64,000 bases of DNA from Hyphomonadaceae bacterium (GTDB taxonomy: Bacteria > Pseudomonadota > Alphaproteobacteria > Caulobacterales > Hyphomonadaceae): contig JADKDU010000002.1 of NCBI GenBank assembly GCA_016714495.1, positions 372,001-436,000 of the forward strand, read 5' to 3'. Positions 52,550 through 62,072 of this stretch are shown here, piece by piece. Position 1 is the stretch's first letter; each line of letters begins with the position of its first letter. The position numbers and the translations under genes are program-made. The notes under the pieces are model-generated. The model had not been told where the DNA came from. It made no database searches and saw only the letters and a list, made by a program, of their open reading frames with translations.

Positions 52550-53524
52550 TACAGCGCCTCCGAATAAACGAGTGCGCGCCACGTCTTGAGAGCGCGGCCG
52601 CGCACGGCGAGAGGAAAGCTCTCGGACTTCGCAACATCCGCTGCGAGCCACTTGAAAGATCTGCGAAAAGGCACGGCGCGCAGACGCGTCGCCATACGAT
52701 AGAGGGGGCATTGTGGCGGCGTCTTCGGGATGGCGCTGGGCCATGCGGGCGAAATTGCCGCCCGAGCGCGCGTACTTGCTCATCAGCTGTTGTGTGCTGT
52801 CGAGCCCGAAATGTGTGGCGGTGTTGTCGATGTGGAGAATAGGAAAGCGCTTCTGCGCTTTGAGGCCCCAATCCGTGTCTTCCCAACCCCATCCGCTGAA
52901 GCTTTCGTCGAATAGGCAGGCTTCGAGCACGGCGCGATGCGCCAGCACGTTGGACGAGAAGACGTATCGACCCGGCGCTTCGCGGCGCTGACTGGCGGGG
53001 ATGCACTCGGACGTGCGCGCTTGCCAGCGATGCAGGGCATAGGCGCGATCCTGCGGTGCTGATTGCAGCGAATAGCCCCCTACGATGACGGCGGGGCCTG
53101 CCGCGTGATCCATGGCGTCGAGATAGGCGCGGACGAACACCGGCGTGTCGGGCGTCATGTCCGCATCGACCAGCAGGATCCAGTCGCCGCGGGCATGCGT
53201 GATGGCGGCATTGCGGGCGGCGGCGCGGCCACGATTGGCCTGCGCTGAGACTATGCGCACCGCGGCGAGGGCTTTGCCGGCGCTGGCTTCCATTCTGGCG
53301 AGCAGATCGTGGTCGCGGCTGCCATCGTCATAGATGATCACCTCGATGGCTTCCGTAGCCTCGCATTTCGAGAGGCTTTCCAGCAGGGGGGTCACATCAT
53401 GATGAAACGTGGGGACGCAGATCGAGATGCGGGGCGCGGCGCCGCGCCAGAAGACGTTGTCGTGGACCGTTTCCAGCTTGCGTAGGCGCCAGGTCTGTTC
53501 GAGGACGTACTTCGCGGCGTGCAT
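52549..53524 (-). CDS. hfsG: HfsG, family 2 glycosyltransferase (frameshifted)
   Basis: GT2 enzyme: ISICVPTFHHDVTPLLESL, VIIYDDGSRDHDL, the DxD in ILLVDADMTPD and GWGWEDTDWGLKAQ as the catalytic block. At the five-G run 52704-52708 (plus strand) the frame slips. Removing one G gives a sensible end (PLYRMATRLRAVPFRRSF, then ALKTWRALVYSEAL and TAA at 52551-52549). Without that correction the frame fuses to hfsH. It probably adds N-acetylhexosamine to the holdfast repeat unit. It is translationally linked to hfsE (one base between stop and start). Confidence 0.82.
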
Positions 53525-53525
53525 A

Positions 53526-55030
53526 TTATCTGCACCTTTGTTGGTCGCCGAGAAGTCGGGGGACGGTCATGAGCACGATCCAGGCGTCGAGCCAAACCGA
53601 AGCGCGTTTCACATAATCCATGTCGAGCCGAACGCGCTCGCGAACTTCTTCCGGCGTGTGGCAGGGGCCGCGCGAACCGTTGATCTGCGCCCAGCCGGTC
53701 ATCCCGGGCTTCATACGATGGCGATGTGCGTAATCGCCGACGGTGCGCGTGACTTCGATCGAGCCGGCGGTCATGCCGACGGCGTGGGGGCGCGGGCCGA
53801 CGATCGACATCTCGCCCCTCAGCACGTTGACCAGTTGCGGCAGTTCATCGAGGCTGGTCATGCGCAAGAAGCCGCCAATGCGCGTAACACGCGGATCGTT
53901 GTGTTGGGTCTGGCGGATGATGCCTTCCTCGGCGCGCTTATCGGGGCGCATGGTGCGGAACTTCCAGACACGGATGATCTCGTTGTTGAAGCCATGGCGC
54001 TTCTGGCGGAAGAACACCGGCCCGGGGCTGTCGAGGCGCACCAGCAGAGCAATCAGCGCCATCGGCAGGGCGAGCACGACGCAGCGCTCAGCGTGACAGC
54101 GATGTCGAACACGCGCTTCAGTGCGGCGCGGCGCACGTCTTTGGGCGCGCCGGAGATCTAGGCGGCGGGCGCATCGACCACGCGGGCTAGCGAGGTCTGT
54201 TCCGGGCTGAATCCGTCCAGGTCGAGGACGAGGATGATCTCGTGCGGCAGGTTGCGGATGCGGTCGATCAGCTGGCGCACGCGCGCCTGCGCCGTGGACG
54301 TGACGGTGACGACGATACGGTCGACATCCGGCAGGCCTTCCCAGGTCAGCAGGTCGTCAACGGCGCCCAAGAAGGGCGTGTCGCCCATCAATGTCGCGGC
54401 GCTGCGGCCGGCGCGATCGTCGAAATAGCCGACAATGTTGAGTTCGTGCTCCTGCACGTTGCGCGAAACTATGCGGGCGGCTGCCTGTGTGGCGCCGACG
54501 ATGACGACGTTGTCGGACAGATGGCCCTTGCGCGTAGCGGCGCGGACCATGCCGAGATAGTTGGAGTGCAGCGCGAACACGGCCAGCGCGTTGGCGGCGC
54601 AGAGGCGCGTGAGGATGGAAAGCTGCGAGGCGTCAGCCATCGCGATCAGCACGAAGACAAGGCCCATAGCAGCGGATGCGCCGAGGGCGACGCGCAGCAT
54701 GTGACCGAGGACGGGCTCGGCATAGCGGAAGCGATAGCCGCCCGCGACCCAGACGCCGGTCACGCACATGGCGGGCATCAGCAGGTAAGGCAGGGCCGCG
54801 CCGAACGGGATGGCGAGCAGGTCTATGCCAGAAGACAGGCACAATCCGATGGTGACAAAGGCAACGGCAAGCGCATCGATTGCGCGTGTGGCGATGCGAA
54901 TTCCACTGCGGTGCAGGAAGCGTTTACGGCGTGCGGTTTGGACGACCAGGGGAGCGGACCTGTCGCTCTCGCGCCGGGCCGCTTCGATTGATTTCGGCCT
55001 GTCAGCCCAGGCCAGTCTTTCACCACGCAT
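53526..55030 (-). pseudogene. hfsE: HfsE-type polyisoprenyl-phosphate hexose-1-phosphate transferase, interrupted
   Basis: The 290-codon N-terminal part has membrane helices and the internal nucleotide-binding-like segment (NVVIVGATQAAARIVSRN, IVGYFDDR) of WbaP/HfsE-type enzymes. It ends at a TAG (54160-54158) in the spot where the sequence ARVVDAPAA?ISGAPKDV needs an aromatic residue. The same frame continues for about 25 codons (KRVFDIAVTLS), then a base is missing near 54078-54084. The next frame supplies the full catalytic domain: VWKFRTM, LRMTSLDELPQLVNVLRGEMS, VGPRPHAVG and WAQINGSRG. The family links the first sugar phosphate to undecaprenyl phosphate. Two defects close together could be sequence errors or real inactivation. 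Confidence 0.78.
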
Positions 55031-55074
55031 CGAATTTCCGTAACGCTCGAGGGCCCCTCTCGATGGTCTGGAAG

Positions 55075-55775
55075 CTAACGGAACAGGGTCAAAACGGGCT
55101 TCAGGAGATCGATGAAATTCGTTCGATCAGGCTTTTTGCTGGGGGCCGGAATCAAGGGGATCGGCGGCGGGGACGCAATAAAGGCGAGGGCGATTGCCAT
55201 GAAGCAATCGCCAAACGCCAGAAGCTGCGCGCTTGACTAGACCGCCGCACCGAGTTGCTGTCCGGCCCACCCCTGCATTCGCTGGGCCAAGGCCGCTTTC
55301 TTGCACGTCCTGTCGGAGCAGCATCAGCGCCTCCATGGCCTGCCCGTTCGACTCGTTAATGAGGGGTGCAACGTAGCAGCGTGGAAACCAACGCCGAGCG
55401 CGCTGCCGGCTTGCGTGAGGAATGTGGCCGCAGGCGCGGCGGCGGCGAGCATGCCTAGGGCCTGTCGCATCAGGCTGGCGTTCGCGGCAGGCCTGACGGC
55501 GGCGATGCCTTTGCGACTGAAGGCGACAGCGAACGCCATGGCGGTGAATTGCCTAAACACGGCGAGGTCCGCGAAGAGATGGTCGCCATGCGCGCCCGCA
55601 CGCGCGCATCCGATGTCACGATCGCGCCGGGATTGTCTGCAAACCAATACGCCATGCCGGCCAGAAGCACCACGGCGACCGCGCCAATGCGTGCAACGGC
55701 TTCATGCGAAGCCTTGAAATCCAGATGATCGACCCTTGCATCAACTGCGCAGAGAGGCCGCCAGCATAAACTCAC
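55075..55775 (-). pseudogene. Decayed EmrA/EmrB-type efflux pump remnant
   Basis: Read on the minus strand, 55775 to about 55590 resembles the start of an HlyD/EmrA adaptor (RIGAVAVVLLAGMAYWFADNP, then TSDARVRARMATIS). It then runs, in another frame, into pieces like the C-terminal half of a DHA2-type MFS transporter: ASLMRQALGMLAAA, FLTQAGSALGVGFHAATL, and in a third frame AALAQRMQGWAGQQLG and AQLLAFGDCFMAIALAFIAS ending at a TAG (55077-55075). There is an internal TAG at 55239-55237 and the middle of both genes is missing. This looks like a deleted and frameshifted emrAB operon. The assignment is from short motifs. Confidence 0.45.
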
Positions 55776-55925
55776 ACGCCAGCTTCAGCCTCTGTCCATG
55801 CCATCCAAGCCGGGCGCGTCTCGCAATCATGGGCAAGCCGAGTTTGCCGTTTGGGCTGCTGTCCGAATCGAAACGGGCTGTCTTCGGTTGTCGAAGTCAG
55901 CCCGCATGATTGAATCCTGAAGCGC

Positions 55926-56585
55926 CTAGTGCCCGCGTTTTTCGAACGAGATGATGCAGCCATCCGTCATGTTGTAGCTTGGCGTCACGGCCTTGCCGGC
56001 AAGCATCGCGTCCAGCGTCACGGTTGCAAAGTCATTGTCCGGCTTCGCCTTGGCGCGGCCGAAAGTGACGCGGTCGTTGATCGGGCCTTGATAGAGAATC
56101 TTCCAGGTCTTCGGCTCGACGATCAGCGTCTCAGTGGCGCGCTCAACGCCCCAAGGCTCGGTCACCGACTGATCGCTGTCCTTCAGGATCGGCATGGTGA
56201 TATCGAATTCCTTGGCTTCCTTGGCGATCATTTCCGGCGTGTCGTGCATGTTCGGGTTGATCATCATAAACTTCACGCCCTTGGCCTCGTACTTGGCCTG
56301 AAGGGCATGGAAGTCCGGGTTGAGCTGCTGGCCGATCGGGCAGCCCCTGGTGTGCATCGAGATCACGATCGCCTTGGCGTCGGTCATCTTGTAAAGTTCG
56401 TGCGCCTTGCCGGCGGTGTCCTTAAGCGTGAAGTTCGCCATCTTGGCGTGCGGCAGCGCCATCTTGACCATGTCGGCTGTGTCAGCGGAGGCGGCTTCCG
56501 TCGGCGTGGTCGGCGGCGAGCAGGCGGCGGCTAGTCCCAGCGCGAGGGAGGCTACCGCTGTGGCTGTGAAAATGCGGGTGAGCAT
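55926..56585 (-). CDS. Redoxin-domain (AhpC/TSA-like) lipoprotein
   Basis: This 219-residue protein has a lipobox (AAAC) after a hydrophobic signal, so it is envelope-anchored. The thioredoxin-fold body has FTLKDTAGKAHELY, the single-cysteine site in HTRGCPIGQQLNPDF, KFMMINPNMHDTPEMI, and FGRAKAKPDNDFATVTLDAMLAG. With one conserved cysteine in place of CxxC it may reduce peroxides or act as a periplasmic thiol sensor; the partner is unknown. It is divergent from the glp operon across about 390 bases. Confidence 0.82.
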   Translation of the reverse strand: MLTRIFTATAVASLALGLAAACSPPTTPTEAASADTADMVKMALPHAKMANFTLKDTAGKAHELYKMTDAKAIVISMHTRGCPIGQQLNPDFHALQAKYEAKGVKFMMINPNMHDTPEMIAKEAKEFDITMPILKDSDQSVTEPWGVERATETLIVEPKTWKILYQGPINDRVTFGRAKAKPDNDFATVTLDAMLAGKAVTPSYNMTDGCIISFEKRGH

Positions 56586-56978
56586 GGGGGGATGCCTTCC
56601 TGATCGTACTTAGGCCGGTGCGGGCCTTATGTGATGTCGAGCTAATTATCGGGCAACCGCCTGACAGCGTCAAACCGCCTCCTGCCCAGCTCACTGCAAT
56701 GTGTACGGTTTTGACCAACCTCAAGTCGCCCGCCGGGATTTCCTGTCGTTTTGGGCAGCTTCCAAGCCGGCGGCAGCCAGCCTGCTGACCCCTGCCTGAC
56801 GCGGCAACGCGTTATGACGCATCGCGGCATGCCTATGGCGCGAGAGCCGTAAAGCCGCCTACACAGCGATTCTTCGGCAACGCCTTATTCCCGCGAATGA
56901 TGTTTCCATCGCTGGTTTGACGGAAACTCGGTTCGCAGCGTAACTCGATCGTTGCAGGTGCAGTACAGGTCGCAGGTC
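56586..56978. promoter_or_regulatory. Intergenic region between redoxin and glpS genes
   Basis: About 390 bases without a supported gene, lying between divergent genes. It should carry the promoter of the glycerol transporter operon and that of the redoxin gene. Open frames within it lack domains. No operator or riboswitch could be recognised. Confidence 0.35.
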
Positions 56979-58010
56979 ATGCTGGAGTTGAGGGGCGTTT
57001 TCCGACGGGTCGGCGGTGTCGCCTATCTCTCGGACGTCTCGCTCCGGCTTGAGCCCGGGACGTTGAACGTCCTGCTCGGCCCCACGCTGTCCGGCAAGAC
57101 GAGCCTCATCCGCGTGATGGCGGGGCTCGACCGGCCGAGTGCGGGCTCTGTTCTGTTTGATGGCCAGGACGTGACCGACCGGCCTGTCTCCAAGCGCAAT
57201 GTCGCGATGGTCTACCAGCAGTTCGTCAACTACCCCGGCTGGACGGTGCGCGAGAACATCGCTTCGCCGCTTAAAGTGCGAGGCACTGCGCCCGCAGAGA
57301 TCGAGCGCGAGGTGAAGCGTGTGGCGGACCTCTTGCGCCTGCGGGACTATCTGGACCGGCGACCGATGGAGCTTTCAGGCGGGCAGCAGCAGCGCGTTGC
57401 GCTGGCGCGGGCGATCGTGAAGAAAGCCGGCCTCGTCCTGCTCGACGAGCCGCTCGCGAACCTCGACTACAAGCTGCGGGAAGACCTCAGGGTGGAACTA
57501 CCGCGCCTGTTTGCGGATTCGGCGGCAGTTGTTGTCTACGCGACCACCGAACCTTCCGAGGCGCTGCTACTCGATGGCGTGACGGTCGCCATGCATGAGG
57601 GAAGGGCCGTGCAGTCTGGCCCCACACAGTCCGTCTACCGTGAACCGCAGGACCTGACGACCGCGCGCATATTCTCCGATCCGCCGATCAACACGCTCCC
57701 CGTAGAGGCAGCCATCAACCCAGCGCGCTTTGCTGGGGCCACAACGCTTGCTCTGCGCGCGCACCATGTGCGCCTGCAGCCGCGCTCAGCGGCATCTGAC
57801 GTCTATATCGCCGAGGTGGAGTCGATCGAGATCAACGGTTCGGAGTCGTTCGTGCGCCTGAACGTGCGTGGACAGCACTGGGTGATGCTGGCGCGGGGCA
57901 TCCACACATTCGCGCCGGGGACGTCTCTCACCGTCTATGTCGAGCCCGATGACATGATGCAGTTCGATGCTGCTGGCCGGGCCATCCCTTCGAAGCGCGA
58001 GGCGGCCTGA
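56979..58010 (+). CDS. glpS: Glycerol ABC transporter ATPase GlpS
   Basis: This 343-residue ABC ATPase has Walker A LLGPTLSGKTSL, Q-loop YQQFVNYPG, signature LSGGQQQRVALARAI, Walker B LVLLDEPLANLD and a C-terminal TOBE/MalK-like regulatory domain. In place of the usual switch histidine after Walker B, it has VVVYATTEPSEAL, where other importers have THDQ. It is the first gene of the glpSTPQ(U)V operon described in Rhizobium for glycerol uptake, and it pairs with glpT. ATG 56979 (MLELRGVF) is chosen over an upstream start. glpT begins four bases after the stop. Confidence 0.87.
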   Translation: MLELRGVFRRVGGVAYLSDVSLRLEPGTLNVLLGPTLSGKTSLIRVMAGLDRPSAGSVLFDGQDVTDRPVSKRNVAMVYQQFVNYPGWTVRENIASPLKVRGTAPAEIEREVKRVADLLRLRDYLDRRPMELSGGQQQRVALARAIVKKAGLVLLDEPLANLDYKLREDLRVELPRLFADSAAVVVYATTEPSEALLLDGVTVAMHEGRAVQSGPTQSVYREPQDLTTARIFSDPPINTLPVEAAINPARFAGATTLALRAHHVRLQPRSAASDVYIAEVESIEINGSESFVRLNVRGQHWVMLARGIHTFAPGTSLTVYVEPDDMMQFDAAGRAIPSKREAA

Positions 58011-58013
58011 CCG

Positions 58014-59096
58014 ATGGCGCGGCTCGACTTGTCCAACATCCGGCACATCTATGGCCCGCCCGGGGAGGGTGAGCCGCAATATGCGCTGCGCCATGTGAAC
58101 CAGGCGTTCGAACACGGCGGCGCCTACGCGCTGCTCGGACCTTCCGGCTGTGGCAAGACCACGCTGCTGAACATCATCTCGGGCCTTGTGCATCCGTCCG
58201 AGGGGCGCGTGCGCATCGATGGCGTCGATGTCACCGACAAGCCGACCGAGAAGCGCAACATCGCGCAGGTGTTCCAGTTCCCTGTTATCTACGACACGAT
58301 GACTGTGCGCGAGAACCTCGAATTCCCGCTGCGCAATCGCGGTGTGGCGGCGGCGCAGATCAAGCGGCGCGTCGACGAGGTGATCGAGATGATCGGCCTT
58401 GGCGCGCTGGCCAGGCGCCGCGCGCGTGGGCTGTCGGCTGACGAGAAGCAGAAGGTTTCGCTCGGGCGCGGCCTCGTGCGCGAGGACGTGAGCGCAATCC
58501 TGTTCGACGAGCCGCTGACGGTCATCGATCCGGAAGTCAAATGGACGTTGCGCACGCAACTGCGCGAACTTCAGCGGCGCTCCGGCATGACGATGATCTA
58601 CGTCACGCACGACCAGACCGAGGCGCTGACCTTCGCATCGGGCGTGGTCGTGATGCACGAAGGGCAGGTGCTGCAGGTCGGCTCGCCCAAGGACCTGTTC
58701 GAGAAGCCGGCGCACACCTTTGTCGGTTATTTCATCGGCTCGCCGGGAATGAACGTGCTGCCGACGAAAGTGGATGGGGCGGCATTGCGTATTGGCGAGT
58801 ATTTCGCGCCTCTGACGTCGGAACCGCGGCTGCGCGGCAATCCGAAGCTGGAGCTTGGCATACGGCCTGAATTCGTGCGGCTGGCCGCCGAGGGCATTCC
58901 TGCCACGATCGAACGGATCGAGGATATCGGCCGCCACCGCATCGTGCGCACGCGCATGCTGGGCCATTCGGTGACCGCACTGTTGCAGGAGCACGAGCCG
59001 ATTCCGGCCGATCCCCACCTCTACTTCGAGCCCGAGGGCGTTCACCTCTACGCCGACAGCTGGCGCGTTGAGCTTAGCGGGAAGCCGGCGCCATGA
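58014..59096 (+). CDS. glpT: Glycerol ABC transporter ATPase GlpT
   Basis: This 360-residue ABC ATPase has Walker A LLGPSGCGKTTL, Walker B AILFDEPLTVIDPEVK and H-loop YVTHDQTEAL. The signature is LSADEKQKVSLGRGL, deviating from LSGGQ as is usual for this subfamily. The C-terminus is a MalK-like TOBE region. GlpS and GlpT form the heterodimeric motor of the glycerol importer, with one canonical and one deviant half. The stop overlaps the ATG of glpP. Confidence 0.87.
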   Translation: MARLDLSNIRHIYGPPGEGEPQYALRHVNQAFEHGGAYALLGPSGCGKTTLLNIISGLVHPSEGRVRIDGVDVTDKPTEKRNIAQVFQFPVIYDTMTVRENLEFPLRNRGVAAAQIKRRVDEVIEMIGLGALARRRARGLSADEKQKVSLGRGLVREDVSAILFDEPLTVIDPEVKWTLRTQLRELQRRSGMTMIYVTHDQTEALTFASGVVVMHEGQVLQVGSPKDLFEKPAHTFVGYFIGSPGMNVLPTKVDGAALRIGEYFAPLTSEPRLRGNPKLELGIRPEFVRLAAEGIPATIERIEDIGRHRIVRTRMLGHSVTALLQEHEPIPADPHLYFEPEGVHLYADSWRVELSGKPAP

Positions 59097-59958
59097 AGCC
59101 AGTCAATCACAAGGCGTGGTTCCTCGTGGCCCCGGTGCTGCTGCTGGTGGCGATCTCGGCCATCATCCCGTTGATGACCGTGGTGAACTATTCGGTCCAG
59201 TATGTCGGCTCCACTGGCAGGTTCGCCTGGGTGGGCGATGAGTGGTATCGCGAGGTGCTGCACTCAGAGAAGTTCTGGAATGCGCTGTGGCGCAACCTTG
59301 TCTTCTCCGGCGTCATTCTCGCGATCCAGATTCCGCTCGGCGTGCTGATCGCTCTCAACATGCCGCGCAAGGGTTGGGGCGTTCCGACGTGCCTTGTGCT
59401 GATGGCGCTGCCGTTACTGATCCCGTGGTATGTGGTCGGCATGATCTGGCAGATGTTCGGCCGTGTCGACATCGGCCTCATGGGCGTGATGCTGCGCGAC
59501 TTCGGCTACAATTATGAAGGCGATCCGATGGATGCGTGGTTCACGCTGATCCTGATGGATGTGTGGCACTGGACCAGTCTTGTCGCGTTGCTGGCCTATG
59601 CCGGCCTAGTCTCCATTCCCGATGCCTATTATCAGGCGGCGCGTATCGACGGCGCGTCGAAATGGGCGGTGTTCCGCTTCATCCAGCTGCCGCGTCTCGG
59701 GCGCGTTCTGACCATCGCCATCCTGCTCAGGTTCATGGACAGCTTCATGATCTTCACCGAGCCCTTCGCCGTGATCGCGGGCGGCGATCCCGTCTTCCTC
59801 TCGACCGAGCTGAAGCAGACGGTGGAATTGGGCAAGAAGGCCGCTATGTCGATCATCTACTTCCTGATCATCCTGGCTGTCAGCTGGGTGTTCTACGCGG
59901 TGATGACGCGCAATGACGGCGAGCCGACTTCGGCAGACAAGGCGCGGGGAGGCGGGGC

Positions 59959-59962
<4 letters not shown>
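59093..59962 (+). CDS. glpP: Glycerol ABC transporter permease GlpP
   Basis: This 289-residue permease has six predicted helices and the importer EAA loop YYQAARIDGASKWAVFRFIQLP that contacts the ATPases. The N-terminal helix (FLVAPVLLLVAISAIIPLMTVVNYSV) matches sugar-type ABC permeases. With GlpQ it forms the membrane channel. It overlaps its neighbours at both ends by ATGA-type junctions. Confidence 0.88.
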
Positions 59963-60765
<803 letters not shown>

Positions 60766-61104
60766 ATGGCCACGCTCGCCGACGTTCGCCGGATCGCACT
60801 TTCGCTGCCCGGGGCGGTCGAGCTGCAGGACCATGGCGGCAACTGGTTCAATGTCGGCAAGAAGACGTTTGTCGTCTACGGATTCCCAAGCGCGCGCTGG
60901 ATATTCAAGCTGCCCAAGGCGCGGCAGGAGTTGCTGTTCGAAGCGCGGCCTGACGTGTTCCAGCCCTATCGCGCAGGTGCGATGCTCTGGAGCTATGTCG
61001 ATATCGATCAACTGACGCAGGCCGAGGTGGCGGATTTTGTCACCGATGCCTGGACGACAATCGTCCGAAAAGCCGTCCGCGCCCATCTGGGCCCGAATAG
61101 CTGA
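60766..61104 (+). CDS. MmcQ/YjbR-family protein inside the glycerol transporter operon
   Basis: This 112-residue protein has the MmcQ/YjbR fold (ADVRRIALSLPGAVELQDHGG, NWFNVGKKTFVVYG, and a C-terminal WTTIVRKAVRAHL). The DNA-binding role proposed for the family is not well established. Its ATG follows the glpQ stop without a gap. It is an intact relative of the broken gene at 5.35-5.70 kb. Its place between permease and GlpU genes is unusual. Confidence 0.82.
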   Translation: MATLADVRRIALSLPGAVELQDHGGNWFNVGKKTFVVYGFPSARWIFKLPKARQELLFEARPDVFQPYRAGAMLWSYVDIDQLTQAEVADFVTDAWTTIVRKAVRAHLGPNS

Positions 61105-61249
61105 CCTTACGGCACAATCGCGCGAGGGCCTGCACAAGGGTATGACACGCCCGCAAATCTGCTAATCTGGCCGCGTCACCACCCCGGCGGCACAAGGGGC
61201 GGGACGCAGATACGAGTAGAAACGCAACATACAGAGCCAGGAGAAAAAC

Positions 61250-61501
61250 ATGGCCAATGCTTATACCCCTCCCGAAACCGTGCGCGCCCGTCTGCGTGCT
61301 GATGGACAGAAGCTGACGCTATGGGGCGCCGTACTGGCTGGCCTCGGCGTCGCTGGAATTTTTGTGTCGATGGTGCTGAAGGCCGTATTCCTCGGCATCC
61401 TCGGCGGGCCGATCGCGTCCCTCTCATGGCTCGCGCTCGTCGCGGGCGCCAGCCTCTTCTTCTGGGGCTTCACCAAGATCAGGGACGCGCGCGACGCCTG
61501 A
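61250..61501 (+). CDS. Small two-helix membrane protein
   Basis: This 83-residue protein has two hydrophobic helices (LWGAVLAGLGVAGIFVSMVL and ASLSWLALVAGASLFFWGF), a short polar N-terminus and a basic tail. CAGGAG precedes the ATG. No family is recognised. It is in line with glpQ and glpU, 145 bases after the MmcQ-like gene and two bases before the next small gene, so it is probably part of the glycerol operon or led by an internal promoter. Confidence 0.7.
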   Translation: MANAYTPPETVRARLRADGQKLTLWGAVLAGLGVAGIFVSMVLKAVFLGILGGPIASLSWLALVAGASLFFWGFTKIRDARDA

Positions 61502-61503
61502 TC

Positions 61504-61740
61504 ATGACGCCGGCACCTGAGCTTTCCGCCGCCCAGAAGAAGGGTCAGAAGCTGTTCATGACCGGCATGGCGCTGGTCATGGGCGGGATGATCTTCGGCG
61601 GCGGTCTGGCGATGGTGTTCTACTTCCTCGGACAGCGGCCGGCGGCGATGGCCGCCGGCCTGCTTGGGGCCGGCTTCGCCATGGCTGGCGTATGGCTGCA
61701 GATCAGCGGCGCCAAATTGCTGCGGAGCAAGCAGCCGTGA
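61504..61740 (+). CDS. Second small two-helix membrane protein
   Basis: This 78-residue protein has an N-terminal amphipathic stretch (AAQKKGQKLFMTGMAL) leading into two helices (about 17-41 and 48-68) and ends in KLLRSKQP. Start ATG is at 61504. The stop overlaps the GTG of glpU (GTGA), so translation is coupled. No family is recognised; the pair of tiny membrane proteins may be accessory to the transporter. Confidence 0.68.
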   Translation: MTPAPELSAAQKKGQKLFMTGMALVMGGMIFGGGLAMVFYFLGQRPAAMAAGLLGAGFAMAGVWLQISGAKLLRSKQP

Positions 61741-62030
61741 GCGGCGCCGCCAACTGGATGGGGTGGACCCTGCCGACGGCGCTGTTCTTCATCGCCATCG
61801 CGTTGATCCTCACGGCCATGGGCGTCATCCAGAAGCTCGCGCCGCGCAATGACCCGCGTGCCGGCGTGCTGGGAATCGCCACCCAGCGTGGCGACAGACT
61901 GTTCCTAAGCCTGCTCGGCTCAGCTTTTATCCATCTCGCATGGATCGGGTTGGCGCCGGCCAGCCTGTCGCTATGGCTGGCCACCCTTGCGTCGGTTGTT
62001 TACGCCGCCCTCGTTTTCCGATTTGCTTGA
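61737..62030 (+). CDS. glpU: Glycerol ABC transporter small membrane subunit GlpU (DUF2160)
   Basis: This 97-residue, three-helix protein matches the DUF2160 family: MGWTLPTALFFIAIALILTAM, then TQRGDRLFLSLLGSAFIHLAWIGL and a final VVYAALVFRF. In Rhizobium glpU lies in the glycerol transporter operon and encodes a small integral membrane protein of uncertain role. GTG 61737 is favoured by the overlap; an ATG lies at 61758. Confidence 0.85.
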   Translation: MSGAANWMGWTLPTALFFIAIALILTAMGVIQKLAPRNDPRAGVLGIATQRGDRLFLSLLGSAFIHLAWIGLAPASLSLWLATLASVVYAALVFRFA

Positions 62031-62072
62031 ATCCTGAGTCCGGGGCCGTGAGAGCCTTGCAGGGAGGACTTC

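Noticed and set aside
51779..53524. Natural HfsG-HfsH bifunctional enzyme
   Set aside because: Deleting one G in a five-G run restores a normal GT2 end with its own stop and an overlapping HfsH start.
5468..54160. Stop-codon recoding (TAA in mmcQ and TAG in hfsE at expected aromatic positions)
   Set aside because: Only two cases, with different stop codons, and other genes here end normally with TAA, TAG and TGA. Sequence error or mutation is simpler.
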